Assembly: GCA_019116485.1 (NCBI GenBank)
Contig: DXBO01000076.1
Span: 1 to 33,573 of the forward strand
Length of the DNA stretch: 33,573 nucleotides
Reading direction: 5' to 3'
Source of the DNA: Candidatus Gemmiger excrementavium
GTDB lineage: Bacteria > Bacillota > Clostridia > Oscillospirales > Ruminococcaceae
Positions within the stretch are counted from its first letter, which is position 1. Every line of letters begins with the position of its first letter. The position numbers and the translations under genes are program-made. The notes beneath the pieces were generated by a model. The model had not been told where the DNA came from. It worked only from the letters and a program-made list of their open reading frames with translations, and searched no databases. Positions 6,985 to 14,026 of the stretch are shown here, one piece after another.

Positions 6985-8199
6985 ATGAGCAAAAAAATCA
7001 GTCTTGGCGTAGCCGCCACTATCGCGCTGATCGCTATGGCGGTCACCTTTTCGTTGACCATGGTCATCTCTATGAACATGTTCAACTCCACCGTGTCCAG
7101 CGTAAAAAACCGGGAACGGCAGTACAACAAACTGGCCGAGATAGACCGCTTCGTGCGCGGCAATGAATACTTTACCATCAACGAGGACACTCTCAGTGAT
7201 ACCATTGCCGCGGGCTACATGCTGGGCATCAGCGACAAATATGCCAAATACTACACCGCCAAGGCTTACAGCGAACTGCAGGCGGTGGAATCCGGCAAGC
7301 TGACCGGTATTGGCGTGGCCGTGGTCAACGATGCATCCTCCGGTTATGCGCGAATCATCCGCGTGTACGACAATTCCCCGGCCAGCGAGGCCGGCCTCCA
7401 GGTGGGCGGCTTTATCACCGCCATCGGCCAGGTGTCCACCAAGACCCTGGGCGATACCGCCTCCATTACTTCGGCGCTGCTGGGGGAGGAAGGCACCACT
7501 ACCACCATTACCTACCTGACCCCTGACCGGCAGGAACAAACGCTGGACCTGGTGCACTCCAACTACCGCACGCCTTCCCTTTCTTATGAGATGACAGCGG
7601 GCAGCTGCGGTTACATTCGCATTGATGCTTTCACTGCCACCACTGGCACCGAATTCAAGACGGCGGTAGATAGCTTGCTCAAGCAGGAGGCTTCCTGCCT
7701 GGTCTTTGACCTGCGGGACAACAGCGGCGACAACCTGAACGCTGCGCTGGTGGCGGCAGACTACTGCCTGCCCGCGGGCTTGATCGCCCAGCAGGAGGAT
7801 AAGGATGGCAACATCACCGACCTGCGTATGTCTGACGAAACAGCCATCGGCGTGCCCATGGTGTGTCTGGTCAACGGCAGCACGGCGGGTGGCGCAGAAC
7901 TGTTTGCCAACGCACTGCGCAAAATGGGCGGCGCCACGCTGGTGGGCACCACCACCGCAGGCAAGGGCGTGGTCATGAGCGAAGCCCAGAGTTTCTCGGA
8001 TGGTTCGGCGGCCTATATCACCATTGGCCTGCTGCTGGATAACGAGGGCCAGACCTGGAACGACGTGGGACTGACCCCTGACCAGGATGCAGCCCTGAGC
8101 GCCGACGAACAGAGTGCTTACTATGACTTTACCATCGAGACCGACCCCCAGATCAGCAAGGCGGTCAACGCGGCCATGTCGTTGGCCGGCCAGAGCTGA
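6985..8199 (+). CDS. Membrane-anchored S41 (CtpA/Prc) protease homologue, probably inactive
   Basis: A 404-residue C-terminal-processing-peptidase homologue. One N-terminal membrane helix (~5-30) is followed by the cap region EYFTINEDTL...KYAKYYTAKAY (~61-95), a PDZ domain (~105-180, GIGVAVV, NSPASEAGL) and the S41 core (~195-360, LVFDLRDNSGD, MVCLVNGSTAGGAELFANAL, VGTTTAGKGVV). In active members the serine lies three residues before the conserved Glu of this motif and 25 residues before the lysine (Prc S430/K455, CtpB S309/K334/Q338). Here these positions are G302 (GGT at 7888-7890), K327 and M331. Only the lysine remains, so this looks like a PDZ-bearing pseudoprotease. It is the fifth gene of the ftsEX block. 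Confidence 0.88.
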   Translation: MSKKISLGVAATIALIAMAVTFSLTMVISMNMFNSTVSSVKNRERQYNKLAEIDRFVRGNEYFTINEDTLSDTIAAGYMLGISDKYAKYYTAKAYSELQAVESGKLTGIGVAVVNDASSGYARIIRVYDNSPASEAGLQVGGFITAIGQVSTKTLGDTASITSALLGEEGTTTTITYLTPDRQEQTLDLVHSNYRTPSLSYEMTAGSCGYIRIDAFTATTGTEFKTAVDSLLKQEASCLVFDLRDNSGDNLNAALVAADYCLPAGLIAQQEDKDGNITDLRMSDETAIGVPMVCLVNGSTAGGAELFANALRKMGGATLVGTTTAGKGVVMSEAQSFSDGSAAYITIGLLLDNEGQTWNDVGLTPDQDAALSADEQSAYYDFTIETDPQISKAVNAAMSLAGQS

Positions 8200-8222
8200 C
8201 TTGCCGGGAAAGGAAGACAACT

Positions 8223-9098
8223 GTGCCCACACTGACTGACCTGTCCACCATCCGCGATTTGTGCGCGCGGTATGATTTTTCCCTGTCCAAGGGATTCGGA
8301 CAGAATTTTATCATCAATCCGGGCATTTGCCCCCGTATCGCCGAAGCCTCCGGCCTCGGTCCCGGCTGGGGCGCCCTGGAGATTGGTCCCGGCATCGGGG
8401 TACTCACCGAGCAGCTCTGCCGCCGTGCCGACAAGGTGGTTTCCATCGAAGTGGACCATCGTCTGCCCCCGCTGCTGGCCGAGACTATGGCCGGATATGA
8501 CAATTTCAAGCTGGTGCTTAATGATGTACTCAAGGTGGACCTGAAAGGCCTGCTGGCCCAGGAATTTGGCGATAAACCAGTGGCGGTTTGCGCCAACCTG
8601 CCCTATTACATCACCAGCCCCATCCTGATGCGCCTGCTGGAGGAAAAACTGCCCATCCAGAACATCACGGTCATGGTGCAGAAAGAAGCCGCCCAGCGGC
8701 TGTGCGCAGCCCCCGGCACCCGGGAAGCGGGCGCTATCAGTTATGCGGTGGCCTATTATGCCCAACCCAAGTTGTTGTTTACTGTGCAGCCGGGCAGCTT
8801 TTACCCGGCCCCCAGCGTAACCAGTGCGGTGATCCGGCTGGATGTACGGCCTCAGCCGCCGGTACAACTGCCGCCGGAACAGGAAAAGGCGTTTTTTGCG
8901 CTGATCCGAGCGGCTTTTTCCCAGCGGCGCAAGACGGCTGCCAACGCCATTGCCAATGGGCTAAGCCTGCCCAAAGCAAAGGTACTGGCGGCGTTGGAAG
9001 CCGCGGGCCTGGACCAGCGTGCCCGCCCCGAACAGCTGACGCTGGAGCAATATGCCGCTTTGCAAAGGGCGTTGCAATCCATTGACAACAGGACCTGA
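8223..9098 (+). CDS. rsmA: 16S rRNA (adenine1518/1519-N6)-dimethyltransferase KsgA/RsmA
   Basis: A 291-residue Rossmann methyltransferase that dimethylates two adjacent adenosines in the 3' hairpin of 16S rRNA late in 30S assembly. The N-terminal FSLSKGFGQNFIIN (~19-32), SAM motif I LEIGPGIGVLTEQL (~52-65), and the N6-adenine catalytic motif NLPYYITSP (125-133) are all typical. The C-terminal helical domain includes SFYPAPSVTSAVIRL. The start is GTG at 8223, preceded by GGAAAGGAAG at good spacing. It follows the S41 gene by 23 nt and ends 25 nt before the tRNA; a promoter for the tRNA is embedded in its last codons. Confidence 0.96.
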   Translation: MPTLTDLSTIRDLCARYDFSLSKGFGQNFIINPGICPRIAEASGLGPGWGALEIGPGIGVLTEQLCRRADKVVSIEVDHRLPPLLAETMAGYDNFKLVLNDVLKVDLKGLLAQEFGDKPVAVCANLPYYITSPILMRLLEEKLPIQNITVMVQKEAAQRLCAAPGTREAGAISYAVAYYAQPKLLFTVQPGSFYPAPSVTSAVIRLDVRPQPPVQLPPEQEKAFFALIRAAFSQRRKTAANAIANGLSLPKAKVLAALEAAGLDQRARPEQLTLEQYAALQRALQSIDNRT

Positions 9099-9111
9099 AA
9101 TATGCTACACT
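9082..9111 (+). promoter_or_regulatory. Promoter of tRNA-Thr, inside the 3' end of rsmA
   Basis: TTGACA (9082-9087), an 18-nt spacer and TACACT (9106-9111) with a TG extended -10. The predicted start is a few bases before the tRNA. It overlaps the last five codons and stop of rsmA. Confidence 0.75.
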
Positions 9112-9122
9112 AGTTTTGTTCC

Positions 9123-9198
9123 GCTAGTATAGCACAATTGGCAGTGCAGCTGATTTGTAATCAGCAGGTTGCAGGTTCGATTCCTGTTACTAGCTCCA
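9123..9198 (+). tRNA. tRNA-Thr (anticodon TGT)
   Basis: A 76-nt tRNA folds completely. Acceptor GCTAGTA (9123-9129) pairs with TACTAGC (9188-9194). A GCAC/GTGC D stem, a GCTGA/TCAGC anticodon stem around loop TTTGTAA (anticodon TGT) and a GCAGG/CCTGT T stem with TTCGATT loop follow. Discriminator T and encoded CCA lie at 9195-9198. The anticodon reads ACA and, by wobble, other ACN threonine codons. It is a solitary tRNA gene with its own promoter and terminator. Confidence 0.96.
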
Positions 9199-9202
9199 CA
9201 AC

Positions 9203-9246
9203 AAAACCGCGCGAGTAAGGAATTTTCCTTTCTCGCGCGGTTTTTA
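9203..9246. terminator. Bidirectional terminator between tRNA-Thr and asnA
   Basis: CCGCGCGAG (9207-9215) and CTCGCGCGG (9232-9240) form a perfect 9-bp stem, extended by an inner AAGGA/TCCTT pairing. Plus-strand T5 follows at 9241-9245; AAAA at 9203-9206 provides T4 on the minus strand. It can end both the tRNA transcript and the convergent asnA operon. Confidence 0.88.
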
Positions 9247-9330
9247 TTCTTTCTATTCAGAAGAAGTCATGAATCAGGGCTGTCCAAGGAAGGCTTTTTA
9301 TCGTCAAAGTATCGTCAGCCCATAATCCAG

Positions 9331-10341
9331 TTACAGCAGTTCCAGTCCGGCGGTACGGCAGGCGGCCAGGGTGTCGTCGTCCCACAGGCTGACCTGTACC
9401 TCACCCACATGGGCTTTGCCCAGCAGCAGCATGCACAGGCGGCTCTGGCCGATACCGCCCCCCATGGTCAGGGGAAGTGTGCCGTCCAGCAGCATTTTGT
9501 GGAAGGGCAGTTCCGCCCGTTCCGGGCAGCCAGCGGCCTCCAGCTGGCTGCGCATGGCGTCAGCGTCCACCCGGATGCCCATGCTGGACAATTCCAACGC
9601 ACAGCCCAGGGGCTTATGCCAGAACAGAATATCACAGTTCAGTGTCCAGTCATCGTAGTCGGGGGCACGGCCGTCATGGGGCTTGCCGCTGCGCAGTTTG
9701 CCGCCGATCTGCATAATGCAGACAGTGCCGTGGGCCTTGGCATAGGCGTTCTCCCGCTCTTTGGGGGTCAGGGTGGGGTAGGCGTCCTCCAGTTCCTGGG
9801 TGGTGATGAAAGCCACATCCCGGCTCAGGTGGATTTTTTTCAGGGCCGGGAACTTCCAGCGCAGCTCATCCGAGGTGGCGCATACCGCATCCACGATATC
9901 CCGCACGGTATCCTGCAGGAAGGGAATCGTGCGCTGGCGGGCGGTGATGACCCTTTCCCAGTCCCACTGGTCCACATAGATGCTGTGCAGGTTGTCCAGC
10001 TCCTCGTCCCGGCGCACGGCGTTCATGTCGGTGACCAGGCCCTGGCCGGGGCGGAACCCGTACTTGTACAGGGCATAGCGCTTCCACTTGGCCAGACTGT
10101 GTACGATTTCAGCCTGTCCGTCCAGACAGGGCACATCGAAGGCCACAGGCCGTTCCACACCATTCAGGTCGTCGTTCAGGCCGCTGCCATGCAGTACAAA
10201 CAGCGGTGCCGTTACGCGCTTAAGGTGCAGTGCCATGCAAAGTTTTTCCTGAAAGATGGTCTTGATCAGGCCGATGGCTTTCTGGGTATCGTACAAACCC
10301 AGCAGGCTTTTGTAGTTTTCGGGAATGCGGATAGAACTCAT
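9331..10341 (-). CDS. asnA: Aspartate--ammonia ligase (asparagine synthetase A)
   Basis: A 336-residue AsnA, which makes asparagine from aspartate, ammonia and ATP through an aspartyl-AMP intermediate. It has the class II aminoacyl-tRNA-synthetase-like fold and is close to the usual ~330 residues. Recognisable blocks are APLFVLHGSGLNDDLNGVERPV, EIVHSLAKWKRYAL, the YVDQWDWE block, and the C-terminal MGGGIGQSRLCMLLL ATP-binding motif 3. The ATG at 10341 is preceded by AAAGGAGAG at ideal spacing; a TTG 18 nt upstream lies in the ribosome site itself and is rejected. It follows the second ABC exporter gene by 27 nt with no visible promoter between, so it probably shares the promoter at 13917-13945. 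Confidence 0.96.
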   Translation of the reverse strand: MSSIRIPENYKSLLGLYDTQKAIGLIKTIFQEKLCMALHLKRVTAPLFVLHGSGLNDDLNGVERPVAFDVPCLDGQAEIVHSLAKWKRYALYKYGFRPGQGLVTDMNAVRRDEELDNLHSIYVDQWDWERVITARQRTIPFLQDTVRDIVDAVCATSDELRWKFPALKKIHLSRDVAFITTQELEDAYPTLTPKERENAYAKAHGTVCIMQIGGKLRSGKPHDGRAPDYDDWTLNCDILFWHKPLGCALELSSMGIRVDADAMRSQLEAAGCPERAELPFHKMLLDGTLPLTMGGGIGQSRLCMLLLGKAHVGEVQVSLWDDDTLAACRTAGLELL

Positions 10342-10368
10342 AATATACTCTCCTTTCAAAAAGCCCCC

Positions 10369-12132
10369 TCAGGCTTTGGCAAACTGACTTTCGTACAGCT
10401 GGGTATAGAACCCGCCCCGGGCCAGCAATTCCTCGTGGGTGCCGCGCTCGATGATGTTGCCGGCTTTCATCACCAGAATCTGGTCCGCGTTTTTGATGGT
10501 GGACAGGCGGTGGGCCACAATAAAGCTGGTGCGGCCTTTCATCAGTTCCTCAAAGGCGTCCTGTACCAGTACTTCGGTACGGGTGTCGATGGAGGAGGTG
10601 GCCTCGTCCAAAATCAGGATGGGCGGGCGGCGCAGCATGACACGGGCGATGCAGAGCAGCTGCCGCTGGCCCTGACTGATGTTGCCGCCGTCTTCGGCCA
10701 CCACGGTGTCGTAGCCCTGGGGCAGACGGCAAATAAAGCTGTGGGCCCGGGCACGCTTGGCGGCTTCGATGATTTCCTCCCGGGTGGCATCCGGCTTGCC
10801 GTAGGCGATGTTGTCGGCAACGGTCCCGGCTTTCAGCCAGGTTTCCTGCAGTACCATGCCCAGGTTGGCCCGCAGGCTGTCCCGGGTAACGGTGTCGATG
10901 GAATGGCCGTCCACCTTCAGGCAGCCGCCATTGATCTCATAAAACCGCATCAACAGGTTGACCAGGGTGGTCTTGCCGCATCCGGTGGGGCCTACCAGCG
11001 CAATGCGCTGGCCCGGCCAGACCCGCAGGTTCATATCCTCGATCAAGGGTACATCGGGGGTGTAGCGGAACTTGACATGTTCGAACTCCACGCTGCCGGC
11101 CCCCAGGGGCAGTACGGCGGCATCGGGGGCGTCCGGCACGATGGGGGTCTCGTCGATCAGGTCGAAGACCCGCTGGGCACAGGCCAGAGCGTTCTGCAGC
11201 TCGGTCATGACGTCGGAAATATCGTTGAAAGGCTTGGTGTACTGGTTGGCGTAGTTCAGAAAAACCGTCAGTTCACCTACCGTAATGCCGCCGGCGATGG
11301 CTGCAAAGGCACCCAGCACGCCTACCGCCGCATAGACCAGGGCATTGACGAAGCGGGTACAGGGATTGGTCAGGGAAGAGAAGAATACCGCCCGCACGCC
11401 GCAGCGCTGCAGGTCCAGGTTGACGGTGTCAAAGCGGTTTTCGGCGCGGCTCTCGTAGCCGAAAGCCCGTACCAGGTGGGCGTTGCCCACCAGTTCTTCT
11501 ACCAGACTGGTCAGTTCGGCTCGGGTCTCGCTCTGCACTTTGAACATGGAGTAGGTATGGGTGGCGATGAACCGGGCCACAAAGATGGACAGCGGCGTCA
11601 GGGCTACCACCACCAAGGCGATGCGCCAGTCGATGTACAGCATGACCCCCAGGGTGCCCAGGATGGTCAGTATGCCGGTGAACAGCTGGGTAAAGCCCAT
11701 CAGCAAACCATCGCTGAACTGCTCCACGTCGGTGGTGATACGGCTGATGGCGTCACCGGGGCGGTGCGCGTCCATATATTTGAGGGGCAGCACTTCCAGC
11801 TGAGCGAAGGCTCTGACCCGGATATCCCGCACGACCTGGAAAGTGATGCGGTTGTTGACCACGTTCATCAGCCATTGGGCCAGCGCCGTGCAGGCGATGG
11901 TAGCGGCGATAGCCACAGCCAGTTTGGCAATACCGGCAAAATCCACCTGACCGGGTCCTACGATCAGGTCCACGGCCCGGCCGGTGAGTACTGGTGCCAG
12001 CAAGGTGGTGGCCACCGTGATGGCGGCAAAAGTCAGCGTCAGGGCTACCAGCGGGGTATACGGACGGATCAGCGCCAACACCCGGCGCACCGTGCGGCTG
12101 TCCAGTTTTGCTTTTTGGGATTTCTGGCTCAT
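10369..12132 (-). CDS. ABC exporter half-transporter, catalytically competent subunit
   Basis: A 587-residue fused permease-ATPase with six membrane helices over ~35-325 and an ATPase domain over ~350-587. The ATPase shows Walker A GPTGCGKTT, Walker B ILILDEATSSID with the catalytic Glu, and switch histidine VAHRLST. Its signature is ISQGQRQLL instead of LSGGQ. The partner upstream has a canonical signature but a degenerate Walker B. This reciprocal pattern is the hallmark of heterodimeric type IV exporters (BmrCD/TM287-288 class). The ATG at 12132 overlaps the partner's TGA (ATGA), so the two are translationally coupled. Substrates in this class are drugs, lipids or peptides; none can be assigned here. 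Confidence 0.92.
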   Translation of the reverse strand: MSQKSQKAKLDSRTVRRVLALIRPYTPLVALTLTFAAITVATTLLAPVLTGRAVDLIVGPGQVDFAGIAKLAVAIAATIACTALAQWLMNVVNNRITFQVVRDIRVRAFAQLEVLPLKYMDAHRPGDAISRITTDVEQFSDGLLMGFTQLFTGILTILGTLGVMLYIDWRIALVVVALTPLSIFVARFIATHTYSMFKVQSETRAELTSLVEELVGNAHLVRAFGYESRAENRFDTVNLDLQRCGVRAVFFSSLTNPCTRFVNALVYAAVGVLGAFAAIAGGITVGELTVFLNYANQYTKPFNDISDVMTELQNALACAQRVFDLIDETPIVPDAPDAAVLPLGAGSVEFEHVKFRYTPDVPLIEDMNLRVWPGQRIALVGPTGCGKTTLVNLLMRFYEINGGCLKVDGHSIDTVTRDSLRANLGMVLQETWLKAGTVADNIAYGKPDATREEIIEAAKRARAHSFICRLPQGYDTVVAEDGGNISQGQRQLLCIARVMLRRPPILILDEATSSIDTRTEVLVQDAFEELMKGRTSFIVAHRLSTIKNADQILVMKAGNIIERGTHEELLARGGFYTQLYESQFAKA

Positions 12133-13868
12133 AGGGTCTTGGCCACCTCCTCCTTGCTCAGCTGGCTCAGGCAAATCTCTTTGTAGACCGGGCAGGTCCG
12201 CAGCAGCGTGGCGTGGTCGGCATCGCCTGCCAGAGCGCCGTCGTCCAGTACCAGAATATGATCGGCACGCTGTACGCTGGCGGCCCGCTGGGACACGATA
12301 AACACGGTCATCCCTGCGGTCTGTTCTTTGAGGGCCTTGCGCAGCGCAGCGTCGGTGGCAAAATCCAGGGCCGAAGCGCTGTCGTCCAGAATCAGAATGC
12401 GGGGGCGGGGCACCAGTGCCCGGGCAATGGTCAGGCGCTGGCGCTGTCCGCCGGAAAAGTTGCGCCCGGCGGTTTCCACGGGCGCGTCCAGCTGGCCGGG
12501 TTTGCCGCGCACAAAGTCGGCGGCCTGGGCTATCTCCAGGGCGGCCCAGATTTCCTCGTCGGTGGCATCGGGGGCGGCCCAGCGCATGTTGTCCCGGATG
12601 GTGCCGGTGAACAGCACGGCCTGCTGGGGGACAATGCCGATCATCCGGCGCAGCTGGCCGAAAGCGTAGCTGCGGATATCCTGGCCGAAAAGCTGTACCG
12701 CGCCCTGTTCAGGGTCATAGAACCGGGCGACAAGGTCGATAAGGGTGGTCTTGCCGCTGCCAGTGCCGCCGATCACACCTACCGTCTCGCCGGGCTGTGC
12801 CGCAAAGGAAATATCGGTCAGGCTGGGGGCGCCGGCGCCCCGGTAGGTGAAGGTCACGTCCCGGAAGTCCACCGCGGGCGCGCCCGCCACAGCGGGCAGT
12901 TCGGCGGCAGCCGGGTCGGGCATAGTGGTCCGGGTGTTGAGAATCTCGTTCAGCCGCACGCCGCTGGCCAGGGCCCGGGTGATGGAGATGACCAGATCGG
13001 CCAGGCGCAGCAGACTCAGCAGGATCTGGCTCATATAATTGATGAGGGCGATAACTTCTCCCTGGGTCAGTGTACCGGTACTCACATCCTTGCCGCCGGC
13101 CAGCAGCAGGGCAATGACCGCCAGGTTCACCACCAGATAGGTCAGCGGATTCATCAGGGCTGAGATGCGCCCGGCAGAGAACTGGATTTTTTTCAGGTGA
13201 TCGTTGGTCTGTACAAAAGCGTCCAGTTCGTCAGCCTGGCGGGCAAAGGCACGAACCACCCGGGCCCCCACGTAATTCTCCCGGGTCAGCAGCGTAACCC
13301 GGTCCAGCGTGGTCTGTGCCTCATGGTAGATGGGCACGGTGGCCCGCATGATGCCCCAGATAATCAGCGAGATCACTGCGGTGGCGCCCAGGAACAGCAG
13401 CGTCAGATGGGGGCTGATGGAACAGGCCATAATCAGCGCACCGATAACGATGAAAGGGGAACGAAGCAGCAGGCGCAGCGTCAGATTGACGCCGTTCTGT
13501 ACCTGGTTGATATCGCTGGTCATCCGGGTGACCAGGGTAGGGGTACCGATGCCGTCCAGTTCGCTGTAACTCAGGGTGTTGATGTGGCGGAACAGGTCTT
13601 TTCGCAGCGCGGTGCCGAACCCCAGGGCTGCCTGGGCCGAAAAATACTGGGCGGTCAGGCTGCAGATCAGCCCCACGACTGCCAGCAGCACCAGCAGGCC
13701 GCAGCGCTGCCAGATGTATACGCTGTCCGCATTTTTGATGCCGGTGTCGATGATGCTGGCCACTACCAGCGGTACAAACAACTCAAAACAGGCTTCCAGC
13801 ATCTTGAACAGCGGCGCCAGCAGGGCTTGCTTTTCGTAGCCCCTGATGTAGCGCATCAATTTGTGCAT
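12129..13868 (-). CDS. ABC exporter half-transporter, degenerate-site subunit
   Basis: A 579-residue permease-ATPase fusion. Six membrane helices lie in ~15-300 and the ATPase domain in ~330-579. Walker A is GGTGSGKTT and the signature is FSGGQRQRL, both canonical. Walker B reads ILILDDSASALD with Asp replacing the catalytic Glu, and the switch motif reads VSQRAAS with Gln replacing His. Its own ATP site is therefore non-hydrolytic, as expected for one half of a heterodimer. The ATG at 13868 has AAGGTGG at proper spacing; the ATG two codons earlier (13874) is too close to it. It is the first gene of the operon, behind the promoter at 13917-13945. Confidence 0.92.
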   Translation of the reverse strand: MHKLMRYIRGYEKQALLAPLFKMLEACFELFVPLVVASIIDTGIKNADSVYIWQRCGLLVLLAVVGLICSLTAQYFSAQAALGFGTALRKDLFRHINTLSYSELDGIGTPTLVTRMTSDINQVQNGVNLTLRLLLRSPFIVIGALIMACSISPHLTLLFLGATAVISLIIWGIMRATVPIYHEAQTTLDRVTLLTRENYVGARVVRAFARQADELDAFVQTNDHLKKIQFSAGRISALMNPLTYLVVNLAVIALLLAGGKDVSTGTLTQGEVIALINYMSQILLSLLRLADLVISITRALASGVRLNEILNTRTTMPDPAAAELPAVAGAPAVDFRDVTFTYRGAGAPSLTDISFAAQPGETVGVIGGTGSGKTTLIDLVARFYDPEQGAVQLFGQDIRSYAFGQLRRMIGIVPQQAVLFTGTIRDNMRWAAPDATDEEIWAALEIAQAADFVRGKPGQLDAPVETAGRNFSGGQRQRLTIARALVPRPRILILDDSASALDFATDAALRKALKEQTAGMTVFIVSQRAASVQRADHILVLDDGALAGDADHATLLRTCPVYKEICLSQLSKEEVAKTL

Positions 13869-13893
13869 AGACATACCACCTTACGGGCAGAAT

Positions 13894-13908
13894 TGGCTGT
13901 TACAGCCA
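13894..13908. promoter_or_regulatory. 15-bp palindrome just downstream of the ABC exporter start site
   Basis: TGGCTGT-T-ACAGCCA is a perfect 7+1+7 inverted repeat. It begins ~9 nt after the minus-strand -10 box and lies between transcription start and the ribosome site, a classical repressor position. The cognate regulator is not identifiable in the window. Confidence 0.5.
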
Positions 13909-13916
13909 TACAGTTT

Positions 13917-13945
13917 AGTATAGCACAGTACGCTTTATTTGTCAT
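13917..13945 (-). promoter_or_regulatory. Promoter of the ABC exporter-asnA operon
   Basis: Read on the minus strand: ATGACA (13945-13940), a 17-nt spacer and TATACT (13922-13917). It is ~50 nt upstream of the first ABC gene. Confidence 0.75.
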
Positions 13946-14026
13946 TGCAGGATTTGCCCGGATTCGAGGATTATTTGCGCCGCTTTCGCCTATACTTGCT
14001 GTAAGATCATCTGGGGAGGCACAAGG

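Noticed and set aside
9169-12186. 1005-codon open frame on the plus strand over asnA and an ABC gene
   Set aside because: It begins inside the tRNA, runs through the terminator hairpin, and lies antisense to two unmistakable genes. The length comes from GC-rich codon bias.
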